Counted from the first letter of the stretch, positions 1-9,273 are shown. The stretch is DNA of 45,443 bases from Paracoccus sp. MKU1 (GCF_001447385.1 NZ_LLWQ01000189.1:1-45443), one strand, 5' to 3'. Notes: generated from the letters alone by a model not told the origin. Translations and numbers: made by a program.

Positions 1-213
1 AAGAAGGCGGTGAAATACGACAAGAGGCGCTACAAACGGCGCAACCGCATCGAGATCATGTTCGGCCGCCTGAAGGATTGGCCAATCGTCGGGAAAACAG
101 TCCCCCGGACTGTTTTCTGATCCTCCTCATACGTCGCGACCCGATACGACCGGTGCCCGGAAACCTTCTTCTCTGCGATCATGCTAGCCGCAACCGTCTT
201 GTTCTGGCTGTGA
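1..213 (+). pseudogene. IS5-family transposase, C-terminal part, interrupted by a 51-base insert
   Basis: The first 27 codons end in RNRIEIMFGRLKDW, and codons from 133 read VATRYDRCPETFFSAIMLAA before a stop at 211-213. These two blocks normally sit next to each other in the DDE transposases of this group, separated only by about two residues. Here they are split by bases 82-132. The insert keeps the reading frame but carries a TGA at 118-120, so the protein would end early. The N-terminal domain and the first two acidic catalytic residues are outside the window. The gene is read as broken. Confidence 0.8.
93..117. repeat. Perfect 11-base inverted repeat inside the transposase insert
   Basis: Arms GAAAACAGTCC (93-103) and GGACTGTTTTC (107-117) are exact complements around a 3-base CCC spacer. 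The palindrome sits in the middle of the 51 bases (82-132) that interrupt the transposase. The same palindromic core is, from memory, a frequent small repeat in Rhodobacteraceae and Rhizobiales genomes, which suggests a tiny mobile repeat rather than random sequence. No second copy was seen in the window. Confidence 0.75.
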
Positions 214-239
214 AACTCAATGAGCCTGGACCCTGGCTC

Positions 240-720
240 AGTCGAACAGCGTCCCGACGGCATGTGTTCGGATGCAGCCGCCTCGCGCAGAAGGAACAGC
301 GCATTGAGGCTGAGACGCAGAGCGAGTTCGCTGCCAGCCTTCGGACCCAGCACCATCAGCGCGCTCGCCCAGGCATCGGCCTCGGCACAGCTGCGGGCGA
401 CAACCGTGACCGAGGCTGGTGACGAGCGGAGCGGGCCGCCTGTTATGGGGTCCATCGTGTGAGACAGGTGCTGGCCCTGAACGGTCACATGATGCCGGTA
501 GTCACCCGATGTGGCGACGGCGGCATTCTCCAGCATCAAGATGGAGTGAGGCGGCGCGGCGCTCGGGGTCGGGCGTCTCGACGGCGACCGTCCAAAGCAT
601 GCCATCGGGCCGCAGCCCGGACGCCCGCATCTCGCCGTCGATGCCGACAAGGAACGCGGCAATGCCGAAGCCCTGCAACGTCCCGGCCAACCTGTCGACG
701 CCGTAGCCACCGTAATCGAT
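240..720 (-). pseudogene. apbE: apbE-type FAD:protein FMN transferase, N-truncated and frameshifted
   Basis: Two minus-strand frames together give the C-terminal half of an ApbE flavin transferase. The upstream part (about 720 down to 555) contains GGYGVDRLAG, then FLVGIDGEMRASGLRPDG and WTVAVETPDP. The downstream part continues in another frame with ENAAVATSGDYRHH, SHTMDPITG and SSPASVTVVA, the usual ApbE substrate and metal-site blocks. The frame changes near 545-555. The N-terminal half is missing. ApbE proteins attach FMN covalently to flavoproteins, and NosX of denitrifiers is one; whether this was nosX cannot be told. The fragment ends against the IS5 end near 240. Confidence 0.8.
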
Positions 721-841
721 ACATGTGGATTGTCTTCCTCGCCCTGCGTCAGCATGAACGCCTTTCGCCTCGGGAATTTCGATGCCTTCATCGCCCTCAG
801 CTTCTCTCCCAGCCAGGGAATGTTGGCTGAAAGCTCGGGCT

Positions 842-2161
842 TCAACCGGCCCGGTGCCCGGGGGCAGAGTACAACCGTTCCAACCGATAGGGCGCCGGAT
901 CGACAAGCGGCGTCCCGCCGGTTACCAGATCGGCCGCCAATTGGCCAGCGCCGGGTCCGGTGCCGAAACCGTGCCCCGAGAAGCCCGTGGCCAGAGTGAG
1001 CCCTGGGATGTTCGCGACGGCTGAGATCACCGGCAGCGAGTCGGGGGTAATGTCGATCGATCCGGCCCATGTCTCGCGAATGGCTGCATTCCCGAAAACG
1101 GGCCAGGCCGCGGCGAGATTGGTCATCGCCTCGGCGATCAGCTTCTGGTTGACGACCGGATCCATGATCCGCATCCGTTCGAAGGGCGAGATCCGCTCGC
1201 CGGTCCAGGATCGGGCCAGCGACAGGTCTGCCAGGAACTCACGACCCAGAGAGATGCGGATGTTGCGACGGTTGGCGCGCAGCGTCGGCAGGTATTTCAG
1301 CCCGATCCGCAGGTGGTCCATGGTCAGCGGGGCCAGCATCGCTCCACGCTGGGTGATGATGAAGCCACCGTCTTGATGCTTGCGGAACGAGAAATCGGGC
1401 GCGCCCACGGCGATCTCGGTCGGTCCATCCATCGGTGCAGTGCGAATGACCGAGGCCGATACCGGCAGCGTGGGCAGCGAGATGCCGAGATTGCCGAGGA
1501 ACCGGCGTGACCACATGGCGCCGGCCAGAAGAACTTGCTGGCACCGGATCTCGCCGCGCTCGGTGATCAGGCTTGCAACCCGACCAGCCGCCAGAGACAA
1601 CGTGCGTACCGCGCAGTTCTCGACGATGAGCGACCCCTTGGCGATCGCAGCAGCGGCTATGGCGCTGGAGGCCAGCGTCGGCTCGGCGTAGCCGTCCGAG
1701 GCGGTATAGACGCCGCCAGCCCATTTTTCTCGGCCACCAGGCACCAGCAGGTCGATTTCGGTTGGGGTCAGCATCCTGGAATCCAGCGAGAACCCCTTGA
1801 CAGAATCCAGCCATAGGCGGCTCGCCTCGAGTTCGGTTTCGGTGCGGGCGAGGAACATGATCCCGCGCTGGCGATAGCCGACCTGGGCCCCGGTCCGCTG
1901 CTGCATTTCCTGCCATAGCCGTTCTGATGCGATGGATAGCGGCAGATCAGCCGCGCTCCTGTTCGTCTTGCGTACCCAGCCGAGATTGCGTGACGACTGC
2001 TCGGCCGCGATACGGCCCTTTTCCAGCACGACATTCGGAATCCCCCGCTCGGCCAGTGCCAGCGACGCGGAAAGGCCGACGATTCCGCCGCCGATGATCG
2101 CCACGGTGGTTTGCTGCGGAATATCCGCGGAAGTCTGGACGGGCTTGATCACGGGCGCCAC
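842..2161 (-). CDS. DadA-type FAD-dependent amine/amino acid oxidoreductase
   Basis: The 439-residue protein opens with a dinucleotide-binding motif, AIIGGGIVGLSASLALAERG (about residues 22-41), followed by VVLEKG, the ribose-binding acidic residue of the Rossmann fold. The C-terminal part has TPDSLPVI and GFSGHGFGTGPGAG, the second FAD contact of the DAO/DadA family. Such enzymes oxidise primary or secondary amines or D-amino acids to imines. The GTG start at 2161 follows AAGGAG at six bases. RidA and an OCD-family protein lie just upstream on the same strand, which fits amine oxidation with imine clearance. The last dozen residues are atypical and may result from the joint with the apbE remnant. 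The substrate is inferred only from context (tyramine-like amines). Confidence 0.85.
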   Translation of the reverse strand: MAPVIKPVQTSADIPQQTTVAIIGGGIVGLSASLALAERGIPNVVLEKGRIAAEQSSRNLGWVRKTNRSAADLPLSIASERLWQEMQQRTGAQVGYRQRGIMFLARTETELEASRLWLDSVKGFSLDSRMLTPTEIDLLVPGGREKWAGGVYTASDGYAEPTLASSAIAAAAIAKGSLIVENCAVRTLSLAAGRVASLITERGEIRCQQVLLAGAMWSRRFLGNLGISLPTLPVSASVIRTAPMDGPTEIAVGAPDFSFRKHQDGGFIITQRGAMLAPLTMDHLRIGLKYLPTLRANRRNIRISLGREFLADLSLARSWTGERISPFERMRIMDPVVNQKLIAEAMTNLAAAWPVFGNAAIRETWAGSIDITPDSLPVISAVANIPGLTLATGFSGHGFGTGPGAGQLAADLVTGGTPLVDPAPYRLERLYSAPGHRAG

Positions 2162-2210
2162 GATGCACTCCTTTGAAGAAAAGCGGTAATCACTGCATGC
2201 ACGGCAGGCG

Positions 2211-2633
2211 TCAGGGCGCGAGGTCGATGCGATCGACCCGGGCCGCCGAGGCGCCGCGATAGGCGGTCACGTCCATTTCTACCTTGTAGGCCATCGATCC
2301 CAGCGGCGGGCAGGTCATGGTGCAGGCCGGGTCGATGCCGCGGAACTTCTGTCCCAGCACGGCTCCGACCGCGTCCCCATCGGCGGGATCCTGGACATAG
2401 ACCCGGATCGCAACCACATCGGCCAGGCAGGAACCGGCGGCAGCCAGCGCGCGTTCGATATTGGTAAAGACTTGCAGGGTTTGTTCGACTATCTCTTCGG
2501 GGATCTCCTTGGTGTCGGGGTCGCGACCGGCTGTGTTGGATACGAAGATGAGGTCGTTGACGGCGACAAGGCGAGAGTAGCTTGCCATGTCCTCGAATTT
2601 CGAGCCGCTCTTGATCTTGATAACTTTGGTCAT
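2211..2633 (-). CDS. RidA family reactive imine/enamine deaminase
   Basis: The 140-residue product has the YjgF/RidA fold pattern: an N-terminal strand pair with VNDLIFVSNTAGRDP, a central helix EEIVEQTLQVFTNIERALAA, then VVAIRVYVQDP and a C-terminal VEMDVTAY strand. RidA proteins are small trimeric enzymes that hydrolyse reactive imines or enamines to carbonyl compounds and ammonia. The canonical C-terminal arginine region is replaced by CTMTCPPLGSMAYKVEM, so this is a diverged subfamily. It sits between an FAD amine oxidoreductase and an OCD-family gene, and probably handles the imine made by the oxidase. The ATG at 2633 has AAGGAAG about ten bases upstream. Confidence 0.85.
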   Translation of the reverse strand: MTKVIKIKSGSKFEDMASYSRLVAVNDLIFVSNTAGRDPDTKEIPEEIVEQTLQVFTNIERALAAAGSCLADVVAIRVYVQDPADGDAVGAVLGQKFRGIDPACTMTCPPLGSMAYKVEMDVTAYRGASAARVDRIDLAP

Positions 2634-2705
2634 CGGTGATGGCTTCCTTGCCTGGATTGCGAATTGATGGCGGCTGCGAGGGCTGCGCGCTCGGCTGACA
2701 GCGGA

Positions 2706-3845
2706 TCAGCGCAGAACCGGCGCGTCCCACAAGTTCAGCTTGACGCCGACGCCCTTTTCGACGGCATTGCGATAGACGACCGTCCCCCATGCCACGTCCT
2801 CGACGGGCATGCCGCCGACCGACAGCATGATGATCTCGTCGTCACTTTGCCGGCCGGGCGCCTCGCCGGCGACGATCTTGCCCAGATCCTCCAGCGCGCT
2901 TCTTTCAAGCCGGCCTTCCTCGATTAGGTCCAGAAAGCGGATGCCGACCACGGGAACCCAGTTATGCGCGGGCTTGGGAACCTCGTCATACCACGCATCA
3001 TACATGGCCGGATTGTCCAGCACCTTGCGGACATCCGATCCCGCAACACCATCGTCGAAATTCCCCAAGGCGGGCATGGCGAAGAACGTGCCGGGATTGA
3101 TCCATTCGCGCCTGACGGTCGGATAGGTGGAGGGATCGCCCGTCGCGCCGGAGCTGCAATAGGCGACCACATCCGAATCGCGGACCAGTTCCTCCTCGGT
3201 CTCGACCGCACGCAGGTCGGTGATCTGAGGATAGGTCTCCCTGACCCAGGCCAGGAACGCGTCGAGGTTTTTCCGGCCGCGTCCCTTAACCTTGACGGTG
3301 TCGATCTGGGGGCAGGCCGCGATGAACGCGCTTAGCGCGGTCTTGCCCATTACGCCCGGCCCGAGAATGCCCGCGACCCGCGAGTCCTTGCGGGCGAGAT
3401 GGCGCGCGCCCACCCCCGGCACGGCGCCGGTGCGATAGGCCGACAGCAGATTGGCCGACATCATCGCCAGTGGAGCGCCGGTCTCGGTATCGTTGAGGAT
3501 GAACATCAGGATTGAACGGGGAAGCCCGCGGTCCCGGTTCGCGATGTTCGAGCCATACCATTTCACGCCGGACGTGCCGAATTTGCCGCCAAGATAGGCC
3601 GGCATCGCCATGAAGCGGCGGTCTGGCGTGGGCTTCGGCATGTTGGGAAAAGGGGAATTCTCGGGAAAGTGGATCAAAGAGCCGTGTGAATTGCTGTTGG
3701 CCCCGGCCATCCGGTAGTCACCCCGGTAGAGAAGCTCGAACATCTCTTCCATCGTGTCGACGCAGGCGGGCATGTCAGTTACTCCGGCACGGATCATGTC
3801 GGGTTCGGAAAGGTAGATAAAATCGATCTTCGTGCTGCCGGTCAT
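2706..3845 (-). CDS. Ornithine cyclodeaminase/mu-crystallin family protein (tyramine oxidase subunit B type)
   Basis: This 379-residue protein has the OCD/mu-crystallin architecture: an N-terminal dimer domain and a Rossmann domain with GILGPGVMGKTAL (about residue 157 on). It closely matches, from memory, the proteins annotated as tyramine oxidase subunit B in pseudomonads, for example in SDVVAYCSSG, REWINPGTFFAMPAL and SVGGMPVEDVAWGTVVYRNA. In those clusters the gene lies with an FAD oxidase and an aldehyde dehydrogenase for tyramine or dopamine breakdown. Here the FAD oxidoreductase and RidA follow on the same strand. The ATG at 3845 follows AAGGAGA. The family is secure; the tyramine assignment is inference. 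Confidence 0.8.
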   Translation of the reverse strand: MTGSTKIDFIYLSEPDMIRAGVTDMPACVDTMEEMFELLYRGDYRMAGANSNSHGSLIHFPENSPFPNMPKPTPDRRFMAMPAYLGGKFGTSGVKWYGSNIANRDRGLPRSILMFILNDTETGAPLAMMSANLLSAYRTGAVPGVGARHLARKDSRVAGILGPGVMGKTALSAFIAACPQIDTVKVKGRGRKNLDAFLAWVRETYPQITDLRAVETEEELVRDSDVVAYCSSGATGDPSTYPTVRREWINPGTFFAMPALGNFDDGVAGSDVRKVLDNPAMYDAWYDEVPKPAHNWVPVVGIRFLDLIEEGRLERSALEDLGKIVAGEAPGRQSDDEIIMLSVGGMPVEDVAWGTVVYRNAVEKGVGVKLNLWDAPVLR

Positions 3846-3970
3846 CTGTCTCTCCTTCTTTGTGTGTTGTCGGGGCCCAGGGCGGGGGGGGCGCTGGCAG
3901 GACGGCCATGCTGCGGCTCTTGCCTGCGGCGAAATGGTGCGCAGTCCGACAGGATCTGTGTCTCGATTTT

Positions 3971-4999
3971 TCAGTATGCGCTCCGACGGACCTCGGATGG
4001 CAGCACGCCGAACATGTCCTTGAAATCCTTGCTGAACCGTCCGAGATGGTAAAAGCCGTACGTCATGGCCAGCCGTGTCACCCCCCGATCTCCGTCCGAA
4101 AGCTGCTGCAAGGCCGCCATAACCGCCTGCAGGCGCATGGATTTCAGCAAGGCCAGCGGAGTTGTCCCGCGGTATTTGCGGAATCCCGCATAGAGGGTGC
4201 GGCGCGAGGCGCCGGCATGGCGCGCGATCTCCTTAATGCCGATCGGCTCTGCCAGATGATCGCGGATATAGAATTCAGCCTGATGGACGTAAGGCGGCGC
4301 GCCGTCCCTGGGCGCAAGATCCCGGCTCGCCCGGCGGTATTCCGGCGAAAGCCCAAGAACGACCGAGGTGATCAGTTCTTTGACATGGGTGGCGACGCCA
4401 TGGGAGCCCAGTGCGGTGTCGCCTTGGGCAAGGCACCCAACCAGCGTCGTCAGAACGCCGGCCAGCATCAGCCCTTCCCTGTCGATGCAATAGGCAGAAT
4501 GGGAAAAGGACAGCGACTGCTGGCGCAAGGCAAGCTTCTGGCGGCCCAGATAGTTGCCGATCCAGGCATGGCTTAGCGTCATGGCCAGGTGCCGGTTGTC
4601 GCCGGGCATCACCGCGCGATAGGGGCTGCTGGCATTGATGACGACAAACTCGTTCGGGCCGACAGGATATTCGCGTCCCGACTGGATCACCGTCGTCCGC
4701 CCCCGCAGCGGCACCTTGACCATGATCCCGTCCTGCAGCTTTTCGACCAGTACGGAGATGCTCTCGGCGCTGCTTCGATAGTCGATGTAATGAAGGACGA
4801 CGCCATCCAGATCGATGGAATGGTGCCAGCCTTCCACCGTTCCCGAATTCGTCCCTGTCACCGCGAAGTCATGCGGTGCCAGCATCCGTGACAGATGCAC
4901 ATGAATACCCGATGCATCATCCAGATGCCGGCTTTTCTCGCGCAGGCTGCCGTGCAGGGCCGAACCGGATTGCGAGAGTTCACGGAGACATTCCAGCAT
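3971..4999 (-). CDS. AraC family transcriptional regulator
   Basis: The 342-residue product has an N-terminal AraC-binding-like sensor domain and a C-terminal double helix-turn-helix (IGIKEIARHAGASRRTLYAG, then a second helix pair ending GVLPSEVRRSAY). The ORF is open further upstream into the permease gene, but the ATG at 4999 is chosen because AGGAAAG precedes it at a good distance and it avoids a 46-base overlap. It lies between the OCD-family gene and the APC permease on the same strand, and probably controls the amine block. Ligand unknown. Confidence 0.85.
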   Translation of the reverse strand: MLECLRELSQSGSALHGSLREKSRHLDDASGIHVHLSRMLAPHDFAVTGTNSGTVEGWHHSIDLDGVVLHYIDYRSSAESISVLVEKLQDGIMVKVPLRGRTTVIQSGREYPVGPNEFVVINASSPYRAVMPGDNRHLAMTLSHAWIGNYLGRQKLALRQQSLSFSHSAYCIDREGLMLAGVLTTLVGCLAQGDTALGSHGVATHVKELITSVVLGLSPEYRRASRDLAPRDGAPPYVHQAEFYIRDHLAEPIGIKEIARHAGASRRTLYAGFRKYRGTTPLALLKSMRLQAVMAALQQLSDGDRGVTRLAMTYGFYHLGRFSKDFKDMFGVLPSEVRRSAY

Positions 5000-5030
5000 G
5001 GTTGTCGCTTTCCTGACGCTTGCCCGAGTG

Positions 5031-6473
5031 TCACTTTTCGACACGGCTGGTTCCGAAGCTCGCGAACCTGTCGGCATCGGATATCCTGGTGACGACAGCC
5101 TGAAGGATGCCTACGGCAAAACAGATGGCCAGGATCCAGATCAGACTGTTCACGACCGGGTCGTCGACACCTGTCAGCGCGCTGTAATTCACCATGGCCT
5201 GGTAGGTGGCCGAGGCGACGATCACACCGCCCAAGGCCGGGGCTGCAGTCTTCGCGAGACCGATCTCTCCCCTGCGCATGAAATAGACCGGGATGGCAAA
5301 GGAGGTCAGGGCAAGCAGGCTCATCAACCCGACCGAACCGACCCCGACAAGCGCCGGCGTGACGTTCAGCAGCGGGTCCAGGCCGGCAAGGGCTGCCGCC
5401 ACCATGATCGTCAGGACGAACAGAGCTAGGCAATAGCCCGCCACATAGGGCGAATGATGTTTCGGATGCGTCTGCGCAAGGGGCCGAGGCAAGGCATTGT
5501 CGCGGGCCAGGGCATAGATGTAGCGCGCGGCATTGTTGTAAAGGCCAAGTGCCGCGGCAAATGTCGAGGACAGGATCAGCACCCCGAACACCGAAATGCT
5601 CCAGCCGCCAAGATGGGTTGCGGCGATGCCGAACACGAAATGCCCCGGATTCTCGCCCGCGACCGCCTGCACGTTGCCGCTGCCGACTGCCGAGGACAGC
5701 GACCACGAGGTCAGCACATAAAACCCGCCTGCCAGGAACAGCGCAACGAAGGTCGCCAGCGGAATCGTGCGCTTGCGGTTCACCGCCTCTTCCTGATAGA
5801 TCGCCGTACTTTCGATGCCGATCATGCCCGAGAAGCCATAGATCAGCGCGATGCCCAGCCCGGCGCCGAAGACCGTCGAAGGCGCGAAATCGCCGATCTC
5901 GTAGCCGCCGCCACCGACCGAGAACAGGATCGCCAGATCCAGCCCCAGCAGCAACAGGATTTCCAGCATCAGCAAGACGCCCAAGACCTTGGCCGTCAAG
6001 GTGATCTTGTGATGGGCCAGGATGGCCACCAAAACCGCCCCGCCGATGGCCCAAAGCCACCAGGGCGTTTCGATGCCGGTCCATGACCGCAAGGTGTCCA
6101 TGCCGAAGAAGCCAAAGGCCGACAGAGTCGAGGCCGACAGTGCTGTATAGGACAGCACCGAGACATAGGCAGCGGCCAGCCCCAGCTCCTTGCCGAGGCC
6201 CGAGGTGATATAGGCGTAGAAAGCGCCGGCGTTCTTCACATGCGGGATGATCTTGACGTAGCCGAGCGCGAATAGAAACAGTGCGATCATCGTCAGCAGA
6301 TAGGCGCCCGGAACGCCCGCACCGTTTCCATATGCAAAGGCGATCGGTTGCAGCGAGGCGACGACGCCCAGCGGCGCGGCCACCGCAACGACCATGAAGA
6401 CGATGTCGAAGACGCCCAGGGCGCCCTTTTCGAGTCCCGGGGTCTCGCCGCCGGTCAATGCGTTCGGTTTCAT
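5031..6473 (-). CDS. APC superfamily amino acid/amine permease
   Basis: The 480-residue protein is highly hydrophobic with about 12 predicted membrane spans. The first span begins at GVFDIVFMVVAVAAPLGVVA, and the family helix-break glycine region follows. FSGMIGIESTAIYQEE in the middle is the typical APC consensus before the cytoplasmic loop. The ATG at 6473 is preceded by AGGGA. It imports amino acids or amines, most simply the substrate of the neighbouring FAD oxidoreductase. The AraC gene starts 31 bases downstream, so the two are probably co-transcribed. Confidence 0.87.
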   Translation of the reverse strand: MKPNALTGGETPGLEKGALGVFDIVFMVVAVAAPLGVVASLQPIAFAYGNGAGVPGAYLLTMIALFLFALGYVKIIPHVKNAGAFYAYITSGLGKELGLAAAYVSVLSYTALSASTLSAFGFFGMDTLRSWTGIETPWWLWAIGGAVLVAILAHHKITLTAKVLGVLLMLEILLLLGLDLAILFSVGGGGYEIGDFAPSTVFGAGLGIALIYGFSGMIGIESTAIYQEEAVNRKRTIPLATFVALFLAGGFYVLTSWSLSSAVGSGNVQAVAGENPGHFVFGIAATHLGGWSISVFGVLILSSTFAAALGLYNNAARYIYALARDNALPRPLAQTHPKHHSPYVAGYCLALFVLTIMVAAALAGLDPLLNVTPALVGVGSVGLMSLLALTSFAIPVYFMRRGEIGLAKTAAPALGGVIVASATYQAMVNYSALTGVDDPVVNSLIWILAICFAVGILQAVVTRISDADRFASFGTSRVEK

Positions 6474-6646
6474 TGCTTTTCCCTGTGTGCGATGAGCGTT
6501 TTTTGTTCTTGGGGATCCGTCCCGTCGCGACCGGATTGTCGGGATGCGGGCGTCGGTAAATCTTTCTAACCTGAAACGCTCCGCGAAGAATTGCACTTTC
6601 GGCCATTTTCTTTACAGTTCCGGACATGGCCATGGTGAGGGCAGGC

Positions 6647-7675
6647 ATGCCGAAGGACGCGAAGGTGCGGGTGATATTCATGTCGGCTTTCCTGCGCGCA
6701 ATCACGCGGAAGGGGCTGAATACAGGCTATTTGCTGCGGCGAGTAGGCCTGCCCCAGGACAGCCTCGCCTCGCCGGTCGACTGGATTCCGCTCAGGCATT
6801 ACATCGCGATGACAGAACTGATTGCCCAGGAATCGCGAAGCGCGACGCTGGGGCTCGACATGGGCAGCGTGTTCGATCCCGACGAACTGGGTCCGTTCTA
6901 CATGCTGATGATGACGGCGGGCACCTTTGGCGCGATGTTGCAAGCCTTCATCCGCTTCCAGGTCTATTGGCAGACGGATACCTGCCTGGAAATGCATGCG
7001 GATGGCGACCGGGTGGAGTTGCGCTATGTGATCCGGGACAGCGATATCTGGCCCCGTCGGCAGGATGCCGAATTCACGCTGGCCGCCATAACCAGATGCA
7101 TCCGACACGCGCTCGGCGAGCAATGGCGCCCATTGAACGTGTCCTTCGAGCATGACATCTCGAATCATGGCCCGGTGATGCATGAATTCTTTCGCTGTCC
7201 AGTGGCGGGCGCGCATAGCTACAATGCCATCGTGTTTCCGCGCCAGGCGCTGGCGATGCCGTTGCCCTTCAATTCTCGATCGGATTTCGCGCGGGTCCAG
7301 CCGGTTATCGAGCGCCATCTGATCGACCTCATGCGCGCCGGCACGACCGAGCAGACCGGCATCGTCGATCAAGTGCGCTGGCTGGTGGCCCGACGCGTCG
7401 GCGTTCAGGACGTGCAGTTTTCGGCCATCGCGGCGGAGATGGGCATGCCCGAACGTACCCTGCGGCGCCAGCTTAACGCCCATGGTGCCGGTTTTCGCGA
7501 AATGCTGCTGAAGGAACGCATGAAGCGCGCCCGACGTTTGCTGGACGGGCGCGCTCCGATCTCGCTGGAGCGGTTGGCCGAGAAACTCGGCTATTCCGAT
7601 GCCGCGGCCTTTTCGCGCGCCTTCAAAAGCTGGCACGGCATCTCGCCGCGCCGTTTTGCGCATCGCGCGCGGTAA
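6647..7675 (+). CDS. AraC family transcriptional regulator (arabinose-binding-domain/OruR-like)
   Basis: The protein has an N-terminal regulatory domain of the type seen in OruR/QseD-like regulators and a C-terminal AraC helix-turn-helix (FSAIAAEMGMPERTLRRQLN, then LAEKLGYSDAAAFSRAFKSW). It is divergent from the permease gene, with about 170 bases between the two starts, so it probably controls that promoter. The start at 6647 follows GAGGG at a normal distance; the in-frame ATGs at 6626 and 6632 lack a clear ribosome site. It ends three bases before the convergent aldehyde dehydrogenase gene. Confidence 0.87.
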   Translation: MPKDAKVRVIFMSAFLRAITRKGLNTGYLLRRVGLPQDSLASPVDWIPLRHYIAMTELIAQESRSATLGLDMGSVFDPDELGPFYMLMMTAGTFGAMLQAFIRFQVYWQTDTCLEMHADGDRVELRYVIRDSDIWPRRQDAEFTLAAITRCIRHALGEQWRPLNVSFEHDISNHGPVMHEFFRCPVAGAHSYNAIVFPRQALAMPLPFNSRSDFARVQPVIERHLIDLMRAGTTEQTGIVDQVRWLVARRVGVQDVQFSAIAAEMGMPERTLRRQLNAHGAGFREMLLKERMKRARRLLDGRAPISLERLAEKLGYSDAAAFSRAFKSWHGISPRRFAHRAR

Positions 7676-7678
7676 AGG

Positions 7679-9181
7679 TCATCCGTAACGATGCACCGAT
7701 GCCTTCAAGCGGGTATGCGCCAGGACTGAAGATTCACCAAGGTCGTTGCCCATCCCCGATTCCTTCCAGCCGCCGAACGGCATCGCCACGTCCAGCGCAT
7801 TGTGGATGTTGATCCAGACCGATCCGGCCTCCAGGCCCTGGGTCATGCGATGCACGCGGCCCAGATCCTGCGTGAATACGCTGGCACCCAGCCCGAACCG
7901 GCTGTCATTGGCCAGGTGCAGCGCCTCGGCTTCGCTGTCGAAGGCGGCGACGACGACGACGGGGCCGAAGATCTCTTCGCGCGCGGGGGTCATGTCCGAC
8001 GTTACGCCCGCTAGGACGGTCGGGCGCAGATAGCATCCGTCATGTTCGGGTGCGGTTCCTCCGGTCAACAGCGCGGCGCCCTCGGTTATGCCCGCCTGGA
8101 TGAAGCCGAGGATACGCTGTTTCTGGGCCTGAGTGACGACCGGCCCCATTTGCGCGCCAGGTAGCAGCGGTGCCGAAAGCTCGATCCCCGCGACGATATC
8201 CACGACCCGCTCCAGCACCTGGTCATGGATCGCGCGATGGACATAAAGCCGTGAGCCGGCACAGCAATTCTGGCCGTGGTTTGCCAGGATCGCCCATGCG
8301 GCAGCCTGTGCCGAGACCTCGACCTCGGCATCCTCCATCAGGATCACCGGCGATTTCCCGCCCAGTTCGAGGGAGCATTTCTTGAAATTGCCGGCAGCGG
8401 AAACGGCGATCCTGCGCCCGATTTCGGTCGAACCTGTGAATGTGACCATCGAGATGCCCGGATGAGAGACCAGCATTTCGCCCAGCCGGGGGCTGCTGCC
8501 GGTCACGATGTTGATGACACCGGCGGGGATGCCCGCCTCGGCGGCAAGCTGGGCGAAGCGCAGCGCCGAAAGCGGGGTCTGCGGTGCGGGCTTAAGAACG
8601 ATTGCGCAGCCAGCGGCAAGGGCGGGTGCGATCTTCCAGACAGCGATGCCAAGCGCCACGTTCCAGGGCACAATCGCGCCCACCACTCCGATCGGTTCGC
8701 GAAAGGTGAAGCCGCGCAACTCGCCGTCCGGAATATAGGGCACGGACAGTCGCATGGTCTGTCCTTCCAGCTTGGTCGCCCAGCCGGCCATGTAGCGCAG
8801 GACATGCGCCGAATATCGCACATCCACGCCGGCGGTATTGGATAATAGCCGGCCCGAGCAGAGGGTTTCGATCTCGGACAGTTCGCGTTCGTTCTGTTCC
8901 AACAGATCGGCGAGCCGCAGCAGGCGCAATTCACGCTCATGCGGCCGGAGACGCTTCCATTCTCCGTCCATCGCCTTGCGGGCCGCCGCGACGGCCGCAT
9001 CCAGATCCTCCGGCCGGGCTTCGGCCGCGCGAGCGAACTCCAGCCCGGTAGACGGATCGGTCAGAGCATAGCTTTCAGGGGTTTCGACTGTCTTGCCGCC
9101 GATCTGCAACCCGAAGGTTTGGCCCAGGCGGGCACGCGCGGCATCGCCCAATAGATCAAGGTCGTTACTGAGTTTCGACAT
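7679..9181 (-). CDS. NAD(P)-dependent aldehyde dehydrogenase (first copy)
   Basis: This 500-residue enzyme has all standard ALDH features: PWNVALGIAVWKIAPALAAG in the coenzyme domain, FTGSTEIGRRI, general-base Glu272 in LELGGKSP and nucleophile Cys306 in GQNCCAGSR. It oxidises an aldehyde to the acid with NAD or NADP. In an amine catabolic block the natural substrate would be the aldehyde released after oxidative deamination, such as a phenylacetaldehyde. GGAGG lies close before the ATG at 9181. A second, different ALDH gene lies 92 bases upstream on the same strand. Confidence 0.92.
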   Translation of the reverse strand: MSKLSNDLDLLGDAARARLGQTFGLQIGGKTVETPESYALTDPSTGLEFARAAEARPEDLDAAVAAARKAMDGEWKRLRPHERELRLLRLADLLEQNERELSEIETLCSGRLLSNTAGVDVRYSAHVLRYMAGWATKLEGQTMRLSVPYIPDGELRGFTFREPIGVVGAIVPWNVALGIAVWKIAPALAAGCAIVLKPAPQTPLSALRFAQLAAEAGIPAGVINIVTGSSPRLGEMLVSHPGISMVTFTGSTEIGRRIAVSAAGNFKKCSLELGGKSPVILMEDAEVEVSAQAAAWAILANHGQNCCAGSRLYVHRAIHDQVLERVVDIVAGIELSAPLLPGAQMGPVVTQAQKQRILGFIQAGITEGAALLTGGTAPEHDGCYLRPTVLAGVTSDMTPAREEIFGPVVVVAAFDSEAEALHLANDSRFGLGASVFTQDLGRVHRMTQGLEAGSVWINIHNALDVAMPFGGWKESGMGNDLGESSVLAHTRLKASVHRYG

Positions 9182-9273
9182 GGTTTCCTCCGTAGGAACA
9201 GGGGTGTGGGATCATCCGGGCCGACAGACCAGAACATCCCGCGGCGACCCCTCTCTTGGGTCGGGCTTTCGGC

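Larger units (their letters stand above)
1..238 (+). mobile_element. IS5-family (IS427-like) element, right-hand end only
   Basis: The window opens inside an insertion sequence. The coding part ends at 213 and is followed by an end-like sequence, GAGCCTGGACCCTGGCT, at about 222-238, which resembles the terminal repeats of the IS427 group as I know them. The left part lies outside the window. The exact outer base and target duplication cannot be set because the partner end is missing. The element abuts an apbE remnant on the other strand, so its insertion or a later rearrangement may have destroyed that gene. Confidence 0.7.
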
